Shown here: one piece after another, positions 15,209 through 28,684 of the stretch
Layout: every line of letters begins with the position of its first letter
Position numbering within the stretch: the stretch's first letter is position 1
Assembly (NCBI GenBank): GCA_003952965.2
Contig: CM025855.1
Coordinates: 29,540,835 to 29,604,834 of the forward strand
DNA from: Morella rubra
Lineage: Eukaryota; Streptophyta; Magnoliopsida; Fagales; Myricaceae
Reading direction: 5' to 3'
DNA length: 64,000 nt
Made by a program: the position numbers and the translations under genes
The notes under the pieces: generated by a model
What the model saw: only the letters and a program-made list of their open reading frames with translations
What the model was told of the DNA's origin: nothing
Databases searched by the model: none

Positions 15209-17067
15209 TCATATTGCTAAGCATTTACAGCTAATTACATCATCATCGGAAGTTAATTTAATTTTAGGTATAGAAGAACTCAGCAATACTCCTTCCATGT
15301 TCCGTGCGTTACCAACATCGATGACCACGGTGCTAAGCCCCTTTCCCACAACAAAGATACTTTTACCTATAGCAACTATCTGGCAGGGGGGTCTTGTAAG
15401 CAAGGGTGACAGCCTCCCAACTGGCACCCACTCCCTGGTCTCCTTCTGCCACATTATCAGCCTGGTTCCGGAACTCTGATCCAATACGTACAGGGTCCCT
15501 TCAACAACAACTGCTGGACCCCGCCATCCTGACACCATGTCAGCATCTGAGGGTTGCCAAGTGCCACTTGACGGTTCATAAGCGACTGCATGAACATGAG
15601 AAGGTGCAACAAAAGTGCTACAGCGAATATAAATCTTCCCATCCATGACTATGGAATCTTCAATTTCAGGAACAATGTTCGGGTCTGACTGAGATTTTGA
15701 CTTGCTTGTGCAAGGGTCATAAGTCTCCCAAGAATGTGGACTGCTTGAATTTGAACCTAACCCACCGATGACATATATTTTCTCATCCAAAACTTCAGAA
15801 GCAAAATAACACCTGAATTCACAGAAACTACAAGATGAGTTCCAGTTGTCCCGAGTGCCAGAGAAAAGAATATGATTTATGAGGAAGGAAAGATGTGATG
15901 AAGAAGGATATCACAGTGTGCATGCATGAAGAGCCAAGAGACTCAGATGTGTGATCAATTAGTAAAACATAAATACACCCCATAATTAAACAATTTTCAT
16001 CACCTTTTTCCTTCCTCATAGATCATGTTCTTGTCTCTTGCAGAACAGATTCATTGTTATCTTAAAAACATTAAAGGCGCCATATGCCAATGGAGGCCAT
16101 ATCAAACATGAAGAGACAAATGCAAGGGAAGGAGAAAGAGAAGAAGAGAGAGAGAGAGGGATGGGAAGAATCAAGGATTGAGCGCCGAAATCAGGACTTT
16201 AAAGGAAAATCTTGCCAGATTTTTGTTCCCAAACTCACCAAGATGTAACTGTGCCAGCCCTAATAGAGAAAAATATTAGCAGCCAGTCTCATTTTCTTGC
16301 AAATCTAAGAAAACGAAGGCATTTATTTTGTGAATGCACTCAACAAAAGGGTACAAAAAATCCAACCGTTCTCACTGTCTACAGAAGTACTCCAGGCCAA
16401 TGATAAAAAATGAAGAGAGAATCATATGGATTCCATGCACTGCATGATTAAGCATTCTTCAGAAAGTGAAGATGAGACACATCCCGAAAAAAAAAAAATT
16501 GGGTAAATATCCAATCAAAACTTCATAAACAGTATGCAAATAACTTTGAAGTGCAAGCAAAAATTATTACCTCGCAGTTGCCAATGGAGAAGCGTCACTC
16601 CAAGTGTTCCCTGAAGCATCATAACAATAGACTTCATTGCTAGCATCTTCAGACCAACCACAGCCACCCAACAAGTAGACTTTCTTTCCCAACACTTCAA
16701 AACCAATACCCTTTCTCTTCAAGGTGCGAGGAGGAAGCCCTTGAATGGGCTTCCAACATCTTCTTGATGAGTTAGGGTCCAACACGTAACAGCAAACCTG
16801 CTCAAATTTGTCTCGACACAAGGCATAAATCCAAGTCTCACTGAGCTTATGCTTCAGACGGTAAGACTGCCACTCTTCACTACATACTAGGTCTCTCCAT
16901 CTCTTTGAAACACACTTGAGGAGTGCATGGTACTTTCGAGGAACTCTAGCTAGGCAAGAACGAGCAATGTCATCTGGAAGTCCACAAATTAAAGGAGGTT
17001 CAGTGAATTCCACTTGAGAAATACTGTCTGATCCACTATTTAGACGTTGCATTGCAATAGAGTGCAT
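15209..17067 (-). CDS. SKIP4: SKIP4 F-box/kelch protein, left-arm copy
   Basis: Same two-exon gene as at 47048-48900: exon 1 17067-16571 (497 nt), exon 2 15812-15209 (604 nt), 366 residues. The translations of both exons are identical to the right-arm copy in the long open stretches compared. Splice sites, leader intron and upstream TATA are mirrored. Function and domains are described under the right-arm copy. Between 16140 and 16160 the intron has a GA repeat whose length differs from the partner arm. Confidence 0.9.
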
Positions 17068-17988
17068 AATTCAAAGCCTGCAAGATGAGCAAAGGAACCG
17101 TAAGCCTCTCAAACATGCAACATTTACAGAAACCTGACAACCAACCACAAACTTGGGCTTTCAATACCTAAATAAGCATTTGCAATTTGACCATGCTAAG
17201 TCCTTAGTGGTATGGAAGACATAAGACAATCAAATACTTAAAACATCTAAAAATAATGGCATTGTCGACCTGATTTCAAATTCCACTAGATCGCTCAGCA
17301 TACGGAAACACACAGTTACGCAGACTACAATCTCTCAATCCTTGCCAAATTCCTCCAAAAATCCTCTTTTCAAAGGCGAAAAGAATCTCAAAGTTTAATC
17401 CCAGCCGAACTCACCCCTCTTTCAGATCAATTAAATAGTCAGTACAGCAAGAAACAAACCGTTGTCCTCTGTTTGGTAGCTAAGAAATCAAACGACAACT
17501 AACCAAAGAAATAAAATGGATACATTTCAACGACCAGCGCAAACCCAGGTAGGAAGAAAAGTATGACATTTTCATTTATTTTCCGGAAAAAATTCTTAGG
17601 ATCCAAACAGAAGGTTATGAACATCAATATAATTGGCCGGAAAACATAATAATTTCATATATTCCAAATGAAGATGGAAAAAGGAGAGTGGCATATAGAT
17701 TTTTCAATTGAATCTTTGAAAGTACAAGTCGCAAGTAAACCGTGAACCAAACGAAGAGGTGGGATCGCAACCATTTCAGAAAGCTGAAGGAACTTGGAGG
17801 AACAGACCTGTGAGAATTACGTTGAGAGCTGTGGTTTCGATTATTCGTGTAGAATGAATAAGCGTATACGGGTAATTGCTTGGAGCTATCCTGTCCAACG
17901 TAAAAGGAACATGGACGTGATCGGGGGCGAATTTTCTTATTTATCTGTCTTCTGTGGATGAAAATGTGATTAAAAAAAGTTCGGTTGA

Positions 17989-17997
17989 TTATATATA
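17989..17997 (-). promoter_or_regulatory. TATA box of left-arm SKIP4
   Basis: Minus-strand GTATATATAA-type box upstream of a leader exon whose intron ends about 10 bp before the ATG. Mirror image of 46118-46126. Confidence 0.5.
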
Positions 17998-20562
17998 CCG
18001 GACCGGACCGATGACTTTGGGAGCGGGTTTGTCTGACTGATTAATACGATTTTTAATGAATTTTTTTTATATTAATTATAATTAAAAATAATAATTTTTT
18101 AAAAACTATTTTATAATTATTTAATTAAATCAAAATTAATTTTAACAAATAAAGGCCACCTTTAATGTTTCGGTCCTCCTTTTTTTTTTTTTTTTTTTCT
18201 TTCTCTCTCTCTCTTCTCTATAACTCTTTTTTTCCTCTTTGCATAAACTCTCTTCCTTTCTTTTTCCTTTGTTTTTTTGTTGCATAAATTCTAATCACAG
18301 TCACTGATAATGATATGGGTGGCATTCAAAATTCATAGTTTTTAAGAACCAAAATTCAATTTATTATTTAGAATAACTTACTTTTTAATATTTCAAGAGC
18401 AAAAAAAATTCATTTTCTGTTTAAAATAACTAAAAATTTAATTTAGTAATAGTTAGTAATTGTAATATAACAAAAATAATAAATAGTGTAAATATCAAAA
18501 CCCTTATAATAAATATTAGCACTACAAATCACCATTATGGTAATCTGCTTTTACATGAAAGACGATAATACACTGGGTGAATCCACGAACAATCCGCCAA
18601 TTGTAATTTCCAGTAGGCACGGATGCTTATTCATTATTTACATAGAAGGAAAATCCGGGACAAATCTTGACAGCTTGACGTTATACGAATCAGCAGCAGT
18701 TTAGTTTACTATCCGCTATGACATATCGTAAAGCAGTTCAAAGCTTCGACGTGGCAGGTTGATTTGGAGTTCTTGCCATCCTTAACAGGCCCTCTTGAGT
18801 TAACGTTACAACGAGCTGCCATTAAGATATCCATAAAATCAGCTCATAACCACAGATTCCACTTGAATGGAGAGGAACAACAGCAAGGAGATACCAAAAC
18901 AGGAAAAAAGATCGAGAGGGCACCGAAAGAAGAATGGGAAAGGAAATTGTTTGTGCTATGGATGGAAAATAATGGAATCTACCTCTCCCTTTTGATTGAA
19001 CATTTGGCCTGAAACAAAGCCACGCGCATTGTGTGCAGAAGGACTGTGTATCTGTAAAAACCTGGATGTATCAGCATCTTAACACAACTTTTGAGATGAA
19101 ACTCAAACATGTTATGACACGTACGACAAATAATAACCAGTCATCAGCTCTGAGAACCCGGTGGAACCACATCCTGAGATGGAAATTAAAAACAAAAAAT
19201 TATGATATTTGATAGAAACACACAAGTAGCAAAAGAAATAATCTCTCCAATAAATTACAACAGCGAGATCAGATGCATATATCACCATTGACTATATGCA
19301 TGTTATGTTTGTCAAACAGATAGACAGGAATTCATGACCATAAACGTCATTTTCTTTTTGGGTGATTGAGAACTATAGTTCTGATAAGCAAAAGCAGTCA
19401 TCTATTCAGCAAGCACTAAAGGAATTGACCCACTTTGAAAGAAAATGCTGTTCGTTCTATGGAAACAGTGACATTGTTTGAAAATCTAAAACCAGGTTAG
19501 CTATGCAAGACTTGGTCATCTTTTTAGAAATATAACTGGTTGAGGGTCATCACACAATGAGACATATATTATCAACCTCATACTGAACACATGCACGTTC
19601 TTCAAAAGTTTGACCTATTTGTCACACAGGTTTGTCATTAATTGCTTAATCACATTGGTAAAACTGAGATACTTACGAGTGGTCTAGGCTAACAGAATTT
19701 GTCTTCAAACCCTTCCTTCTGTGAGGATTCACACTTACAGTAAGAAATATTAGATCTGAAGCATATGCTACTACACATCTGCAAACCAAAATAGCATGTC
19801 AAAAGATTAAGAACGAATATTAGACCTTTGTCTAGAATATCATCAATTATCAGGCGCAAACTTGATGAAGATTTATTTCACACAACCGTCAATATGAATA
19901 GAAACAGGAAAAATGGAACTTTTGGGATTCATATTTTCAAGACTGGCTTCAAATTCAGATATGAAATTTGCTGATCCTTTGTATCACATCACCATCACCA
20001 TCACCTATGCACTTAGAAATTAAGTGGAAAGACACCAAGACACATCGCAAGTCGAGATTTGTATCTTTGTGTTATGCATAACTAACCAACACAATAGGAT
20101 ATCCAAAAAAGTAGCCAGGTCAGCCACAGGTTGCTATTCTTACCTAGGCATGACTATCATAGCACCTTATCTGCTAAGGCACCTGACATGAAAAGTACGT
20201 CGGATGGAACCATAAACTGATCTCAGCTCCAATGAGAGTTTAATGATATGGAGTCACTGGGTTAGTAGGATGGTCTGCTATATACAATACAAGACTCTAA
20301 CTCATGACCTCCAATCCATCAAATCTCATAGGAATAAACTTTGATATATGTTTTCAAAAAGATTTGCTTACCTGTGCAAGGCTTGATCATCTGAGAGTTT
20401 ACCTCTTGCTCTAAACCAATAAATCAAACTGCAATAGAGTTAACATGTAATCATAAGATATGGCATGTCAACATAGATATGTATGCAACAAATACAGGCA
20501 CCTATATTTGAACAAGTGATGCGCCTATTCAGCCCATAACTATCCAACACGCAAAACCAGGC

Positions 20563-20870
20563 ACCCTTATATACAAAAAGGTTGATAGCCGTTTTGGGCT
20601 CTTTATAAAATAGGTGAGGGTGCTTATCTGCTTGGCCCCATTGTTCCGGTACTCCTGAATGAAATATAAATATTTCTCAGATATAAAATATTTAGAGTCC
20701 TGGGTTAGTAGGATGGTGTGCATATCACCTATATCATGATCATCCCCAAATATCATAGGCTGCGTGATTAAAAGATTTTAGTTGTGAAAATGACATGAGA
20801 GTCGTCTGCCTAGGCAATGCTCCTCCCTCACTTCCCAGTTAACATAATAGCCGATATTCAAGAAGTTCCA
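20563..20870. other. Scrambled block replacing exon 12 region
   Basis: 308 bp here stand against 154 bp (43407-43560) in the right arm. Flanks match exactly up to the edges. Inside are pieces also found close by, for example 'gttagtaggatggt' (also near 20264) and 'attcaagaagttcc' (also near 21117), suggesting a wrongly built consensus or a template-switch patch. Confidence 0.6.
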
Positions 20871-21710
20871 GATTCAATCCTAGACCCAAACAAACCCTTT
20901 ACGTGTGCAATTGTCATGCTGGTAATCAAAAGATGGTCTTTTTGGTACAATGCAAGGGAAATCCATCCAACTTCATAGTACTGCAACGTACACACCCGAG
21001 GGAAAACCAGCAAAAGTTACTCAAAACAAACATGAGGAGAGCAGAAACGAACTGCTTCAAAAGATCCAATGCTTGTCTCCCTCACTTCCCAAAAATAGAA
21101 GCATAAGATTGATAGCATTCAAGAAGTTCCTTTTAACCAGCTGAAGGTCATGGTATAGAAAACTGGTGTGTATCCTCCAGACAAAGCAGAACATACACAT
21201 GTTTACGGTTGACATCATGCTTAGGCTTAAGCTGGTAACTTCCGGCTATCCTGGCTTCCTTTATATGGGGACCCTAAGAAGCCTCTGTCGAAACATCCCA
21301 TATGGGAGAAAACATGGTTCATTTGCATGTTCCCATTTGTATGCTATCTTACGGAATACTTATCCATATATCCAAAGGTATCATAAAACTAGCTTGGTAT
21401 GAAAGTATACTGTCAACAATACTCAGTATATCCTTCAGCATAGATAACTAAATATTGAGTCTAGCAATGCCCAAATAGAAACTTATCCTCAAAGCAAGTA
21501 CTGATGACTATATATTCTCTTGGTGCATTTTACTGTTATGTATTATAAATTTTGGTTCATGCACCACCGGGGAGACAGATCTTTTTGGAGGATGAACATT
21601 TTAGGAAGAAAAACCTCCAGGCGAAATTAATCTATTGGGTGAGTGAATTGGTTAACTAATGTATCTAATGAGAAAATGTATTTGTACAGTCCACATACCA
21701 TGCTTTACAT

Positions 21711-21878
21711 GGCGTTTGTTTCTAAAATTTTAGCCATAATAAAATAACTACACAAAATTATCTCTCTTCACTTTTTCACCAACTCTAAACAAATAAATAT
21801 AAAAAAATTCATTTAAATCATCTCTCTCTTCACTTTTTTCACCAATTCCAACACCCCAAAATTTTACAAACAAACACC
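21711..21878. mobile_element. Short TIR element (left arm)
   Basis: About 168 bp with terminal inverted repeats 'ggcgtttgtttctaaaatttt' type at 21711 and its inverted partner ending at 21878. Inside it is AT-rich with 'tctctcttcactttttcacc' repeats. Lies in intron 11 of the thioesterase gene; mirrored at 42392-42559. Confidence 0.55.
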
Positions 21879-24800
21879 ATGTTAATTGGTTCATTTATCT
21901 CAAGGTCCTAAGACACCTATACATAGCCCTTTCTTGTACTGGCCGAACTTTGGGCTCTTCCTCTTGTGCAAATTTGATTCAAGCCATACGATGAACAATC
22001 ATACTGTTGTATCTGGCAGAATAGAGAAGGTCTATTGCATATAATTTCTGCACTTTGCCAATTGCAAAGGCTGCATCTCCTTAGAGAGAGAGAGAGATTT
22101 CCATACCTCCGCCCGAGGTGGTTTTATTCAACTATCTTTTTTTCTTGCAATATAGATAGTTAATTATTGGAGTACACCATCACTAGAGTCAGAGGCATTC
22201 ACATGCGTAGACAAACATGACAAGTGATTGCATAATATTCCTATCATCTTAGACTCATCTCTTTATAGGCTCAAACTACCTGAATTCCAATGTAGTCCAG
22301 AAGTGAACTCTTGTTTGCATTGTAACTATGGCTTTGCTTGTTTATGGGGCAGGCTTATACCAAAATCATAGCCTTCCAAAACCACAAAGAATCTACCATT
22401 TCCTCCATATTTTGAGTACCTTATCCATTAAAGCTTCTCCAATCATTCTTCTTAAACCAAATAACTCTAACAGAATGGATCACAATATAAGTTATCCAAT
22501 TAATTTCCAAAATACTGATTTAACAAGGACTGAAGGACTTAAAAGAAGAAGGCACGTCTCACAGCAAACTTAAAAACTTTAATAAGGTGTAACAGACGCG
22601 CACACATTGAGGCTTGCTTAATAGTTTTCCTTGTCCAATAGCTCACTAAGCAACTACGGCAATTATATGGAGGATAAATGGTCATCAACAAGATAACAAC
22701 CAAAATAATAACATCCAAACAATTATATGAAAAATTGTAATAAAGGAGGAAGATGAATCATTTACACCTACCAGAATGTTGATATAGATATTCCAAATGC
22801 AAACTATGAATCTTACCTTGGAAGACGAGGATCAGTAAGACGTCTCTCACGTAGCTCTTCCATTGACAAAAGCTGCACGAGATCAACATTAGAAACTCAA
22901 CATGCAGGAAAACTCTACTAAATAAAAGAAAGCACATATAGCTTAGGGAAAAAAGAAAGAAAAAGAAATCACATATAGGCTACCATCTCTGGAGCAGGTA
23001 CAGAAGGCATAATCGCTTCCTGGTGGTTAAACCCTTCTTCTTCTTTCTATAAAATCGACTTAACCAAATTATTATTTGCGGCCAAAACAATATTTGAGTA
23101 TTCCAGCCTCAAAAAATACATTCAATATCAAAGCAAGCAAAACACATGGTGATAAAAATCCTCTACAGTTGAAATTCCAAATCCCACTCACAGAAATAAT
23201 TACAATTAACTGCATACTTGAAATGAAGCGAGCAATGTGAATACAAGGTTTCCCTTTTGTATCGCATCTACTTTTCGGATAGCAAAGCTTTTTCCATCAC
23301 GTAGTCGGTGAACTTGATATACAATTGGCACTACAAAAGCACACGTACATCATACATTAAGAACTTTCCCGCAAAATTTGTGATATTCCACGAGAAAAGA
23401 TAATGGACAAAGTTACATCGAAAGTCATACTATCTTTATGCAATAAAGTTAAGCTGTGGGATCAAAATTGTTAAGATATAAAAGCAATACCTCTAGCATC
23501 AACAGTGTATCTCTAACAGCGCAACAGTGCATGAATATATGTTGAATGAGAAATTAACATGCAAACTTCAAGCACAGAAACCATTGGAAAGCAATATTTT
23601 ATGTGCACTTCTCCTTGGTTATGGATTCACTCAAATGAAAAATATTGTGGGCTTTGCCGGCGGAAAACAAGATGCTCAAAGAAAGCGAGGTTAACCACAA
23701 AAAAGAAAAACAAAAATGAATGTAAACTTGATAAGGAGCTGACTAGGGACCTTCAATCTCATTTTTAGTCGATCAGGATGTTGTTGAGAACTACAACCAC
23801 CCTGTAAAGGGAGATCAAGAGGATTTGAATCGAGAGGCAGTCTGAAAATTCTATCATAGTGGTTGAGAACTACAACCACACCCTTCACATAGGAATCTAA
23901 CTGCATTAAAGTCCCCCACCAAACACCAAGCAATGCCCTACCTATCTTAGTTTTAAATAAACTACACCTCAATCTGTCATTATTGGGATCATAGACCAGA
24001 CTGAAAACCCAATTAGCCAAATTAAGCGGCACAAATGAAACCTCCCTAGAGTATCAATCTTCTAAACTACCCTTTTATTCTCAAATTTGTTCGTCCATCC
24101 AGGAAACCTAACTTTCAAAAGTGAATGTAAGGAAATAACTCATATAGGGAGAGGAGTAAGAATCCCAACATATGAGATTTTTTAGGGCCAATAATTTATG
24201 GGTTTCTTATGCAAACATAAGTTTTTTCTCTGCCAAATCACGTTGTCTTTGTTTAGGATATCATCAAATTATAAGTCAAGAAAAGTAAAGGTGGGTTCAG
24301 TGAGTAAATTCATGCGCTCATTCTGGAAAGTCAATATATGGGATACCCTCATGGGAAGATGGACAAAATATTCAATAAATGAATATTAGCAGGGGAAATA
24401 AAAGAGTACGCATGCAAGCTCATAAAGATGCACTTACTGTCAAAATCCCCCACAAGAAGGAAATAAGCATGCAAGCTATGGACAATCTTTAGACAATCAA
24501 CAGTTTTTGATGCTGCAGCCAATGCCTGCACATCAAACATTGTCTTTACGAGTACGTAAAAAGCTGCAGTGAATTCGAACTCCATTGTGTATTTGATGTC
24601 TGTGTAACTAGGTCAACTATACAAAATATAAGCATTGAGCAGCAGATATTATCCCAAAACATAATGAAGTGAGAGATAGATGCAATTGGCTGACTACTCT
24701 TGTAGCCACTAGTCAAAAAATAGTAATAAAAGTTGATGAATAAATTACAATAGAGACAAATTTATCGTAACTTGAAATCATGCACAGAGAAATCCAGATG

Positions 24801-27800
24801 CTGTGAATTTATACATGACATCTGCAGTTTTTGGTGCAAATTATCAATGCAAACTAGAAGATGAATGTGAAGAAATGTAAGGCAATTAAATGCCCCAAAG
24901 TGTCTGGGAATTCTCAAGATCAAGCACCATGTTGACAATGGAAAAAAGTAAGCCTACATGCTCTCTATTCAACTTTAAAGACCATTTCAAGAAAGTAATA
25001 TTTCATCAATTTCTTGAAACAAATGATCTTAATGAACTCACAAGCAACGAGATATCTATATATCAGGCATGTAAATGAAGATAAAGATTCTGCCTTACTA
25101 CACAGGCTGTCACAATCTGTGGTCACTTATTTCCCTTGCATATTGAAAATTACTTTTAGAAAAACACTCCAGTAGTATAATTAGAGAAGAAAAAGTGGAA
25201 GTAGCTTAATCTTGCCTGTCCAACAAATTGTCCTCCAAAAACCTTTCCAAACTTTGGCGCATCTGGCAAGGTGATCCCCTGGAATATATTTACCTTAAGA
25301 AGGAAAAAAGAACACAGAACTCCGTCTTAGATTAGATAAAAGAAATAAAGAGTTTCTCTTGTGTTCTACACAATTAAACAATCTCTGAAAGAAAATATGA
25401 GCAAATTTTTTTTTTGAGAGAGGCATTTAAGGAAATGAAATTCCCAACCATGCAAGTCTAAACAACAAGAATCAAAACAATCAAATTCTTTTCAATTTTT
25501 TCCTTCCCTAGGCATTTATTTATTTCATTTCAGTTCATCTCCTGATGGACACCTCTTGAGAACAAAATGGATAAATGTCAAGTTATGTCAATCATCTTCG
25601 TGCGCTTTAGAAAATGATTGAAGAAAATATGCTAGATAGAAGAGTCAATCTGTAAATGCTCTATAACAGAATCATAAGCACACAACATCAAGGGAGAACA
25701 TTAATAGACAAAGTTTGGGAAACGTACTTCTATTGGCTCCAGTTGTAATATGCTCTCCACAAGTGAGCACGTGCCAAGAGTTTTATCCGCGCTCCATATC
25801 GATTTTGTCTGCAGCAAACTAGAATGTTCATGTGGCACTACTAAACACGTCAGCTGCCATAAAGAACAACAAATTAGGTACTCAAACTACAGACAGTCAC
25901 AAAAACAGCTTGCGCCAATCTCGTAACCTTGAGCAGTCTGCGTGATGCATGTCATTAGCAAGCAACAGACAAGGACAAACGAAACCAGTTTGTTGAATAT
26001 AATGTTGTTACCTTAGACAAAGCAATTACGTTTGCAGGATGAACAGATGTAGACATGCCTGCCAAAACAAGTTCACATTATTTTCTTCCACATAATTATT
26101 GGCAGCGTTTTGAGCATATAATGCCAATAAACAACACAACAACAAGCTAGATAACTGACGATACACTGACCAGTGCTACCACCAACATATCACCCGAAGA
26201 AACCATAGTATACATGACAGAAGTACCAACATAGCACTTCCTAGTTAATATACCCATTGGGGAAAACATCATCAAACAAGATACCAGGGAAGAACAACAT
26301 CCTCTAATGCATTAAAAGTCACGGTAAACAAAAGTAGATTGTCGTCAAAACGAAAATAAAAGAAAATTTCTCACTGTAGCCAAAATAATCATATCGTGTG
26401 AATTGGAACTCTGGACGATTTTCTTCGTCACCAGAAACAGATCCGACGACTTCAGCCTGTGAACAAAAAGATCAAACTTGAGTGTCCTCTATTTAGTCAT
26501 TCCAACAATGTGATTATCTCAGTCTCAAGTAAGGTTACCTCTCCTTCCCAGATAAAGTAAACTCCATCTACACTCTCACCCTCGCGAACAACGTACTCTC
26601 CACTATCTGCACCCGAGCATATTAGATTAGACAAGCGATCATTGATAATCCCCCGAAAAAAAAAATCCAAAAAAAATGAAATTTTCATCAATTGGCCCGG
26701 ACAAGAAAAAAGTCTTGTCTTTCTTTCTTTCTTTTTGGGGATAAGGACAAACTGTATTTATGTCTTTGGTAGCCAAGAAAACTGATACTCTAAGTCAAAT
26801 GGCACTACATTATCAGATATCACAATTAAAGAAAGCAACAAATTTTCCCTATTGCTACGACTAACTAAGGTAAGACAACAGAAAATGAAAGATGATTGAG
26901 AAAAAAGTACAATCAGAAATCGGATTCACCAAAGCGTTTGACTTGGACTACTTCTGCGATATTCTTCAGGGACGAGCCCGGTAGTCGTTGCAGCAACGGG
27001 ACGCAGCCCAAGAACTCGACCACTGCAAATCAAACATTCCCCAGAAGAGAAGGAAATGAGGAAGGTCCTTTCACTAATCCCAGTGTCCTTTTTCTCACCC
27101 TCTTTTAATGGCAAACAAAATAGGAGGCATAAACTTTTCTCACCTGCATCGGCGTCTATAGCGTCCATGATTATGATTGAGCAACCGAACACGTTGAAGA
27201 CCACCGTTCCCCGTTTGAGGAGATTTATAAAGAACTGGAGTTTGGAATTCAATGTTTCGCGGTATAGGATAGAATTCTAGAGGCGAATCGATCTACCCAA
27301 TGAAAGAGCGGTCTTCGGTTGTTGGGTCATTGGTGTACCAGTGAGGCGGGGTAGAGAATGACGCCCTTCCTCAGCTGAACCAGAATTGGCGACTGGCGCT
27401 TCCTTTTCCTGTTTGTTTTGCTGCGCAATCCCTTTCAACTAACGTTGTCTTCTAATAAAAAAACAGAAAAAACAAACATTGTCTTGGTCGAATACAAGAC
27501 AATAATTCGTCACCGTTTCTTTTTTTCTCCCGTTACTTTTTTTATTCCTTTACAAAATTATTCTAAAATATGATGCGATTCAAAATAGATATTTAAAATT
27601 TTAAAAATTTATAAATAAATACAATATCTTTTACATAATTTCTACTGACTTTTCACATAAATTTCAACACTTTTTCAAAAAAAATTATAACAAATATTTT
27701 CTTTCCGTACTTTTTAATCTAACTCTAATACTTTTTTATTAAGCAATTACATCAAATCCTCTATCTCTTCATTTTTTTTATAAATTCTAACACAAATTAA

Positions 27801-28684
27801 ATATCTTTAAAATTTTTCACTAACTTTTACACAAAAACCTATAAAACTTCAATCTACATAAATATTAACAATTTTATCAAAATCTTACAATTTTTTTCAA
27901 ACTGAACGTAACTTTTTTTTGTTTCTCTAGCGAGGTGCATGTCTTTGACCAATATTCTAAATTTACTCTTATTTGATGTTTAATCTCATAAAATGAGTTA
28001 ATAATTGATTTAAAATTTTAATTACTGAAATTCTTTTTCCAAAGGGAGAAGACAATTAAAAAAAAAATTATCTATATCTTTCATAATCTAGAAATTCTAC
28101 TTGTTTTCAACTTAAGTGAAAAGATAATTAATTTAAATTAATTTTTTTTATATTTATAATAGTGAAAATAGATAATTAACCTTACCTAAAATGACAGCTG
28201 CCGGACACTTCAATTGATACACGTTAGTATATTTTTATTAAAAAATTGTTTTTGTTTGTATATTTTGTTTATCTGTATATTAAAAAAAGTGTTTGTCTCT
28301 CTAAAATGTGAGCTTAGTGCCTAATACCAATAATAATAGATTTTTTTTTCTCCTGAACTAGCCACGCCGTTGGAAATATATAGCAGATAGAAGTCGCAGA
28401 CAAACACAACGGCAGAGAAAGGGAAAAATGTAATAAATAAATAAAACACACGGAAAAGTTTAATTTGCCAACCACATCCACCAACTCGGCTACAGCAGCA
28501 GGGCAGGCATCCCGTGATCAAGAAGAAATATGAACGAAAGACAATCCCAAACTCTGAGAAAGACTGGTGAAATATATCATCTGAAGGCAAAAGGTTGTCT
28601 AGTCTACATTCCAGAACAGGACAAAACTTTTCAGCTAGTAAGGTTAAGATCTAAAACTCCACCGAGAGATCTCAGTACAAAAGC

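Larger units (their letters stand above)
18738..27168 (-). pseudogene. Peroxisomal acyl-CoA thioesterase, left-arm copy with exon 12 destroyed
   Basis: Mirror of the gene at 37103-45386. Exons found at 27168-27144, 27022-26930, 26606-26539, 26456-26375, 26058-26012, 25853-25728, 25293-25216 (GC donor), 24525-24438, 23330-23218, 23046-22984, 22872-22817, 20428-20372, 19778-19677, 19173-19125, 19051-18983 and 18815-18738. Exon 12 should lie at about 20565-20670 but there the sequence is scrambled (20563-20870): only fragments such as 'gttttgggct' and 'ttgttccggta' remain and no open exon can be drawn. The other exons are intact, so the damage is either recent or an assembly error; the latter seems likelier given the abrupt borders. 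Confidence 0.8.

Noticed and set aside
24349..25078. Short ORFs in mirrored thioesterase introns
   Set aside because: They are intron or antisense shadows; a single-base difference between arms shifts one of them (25078 against 39380), which argues against coding.
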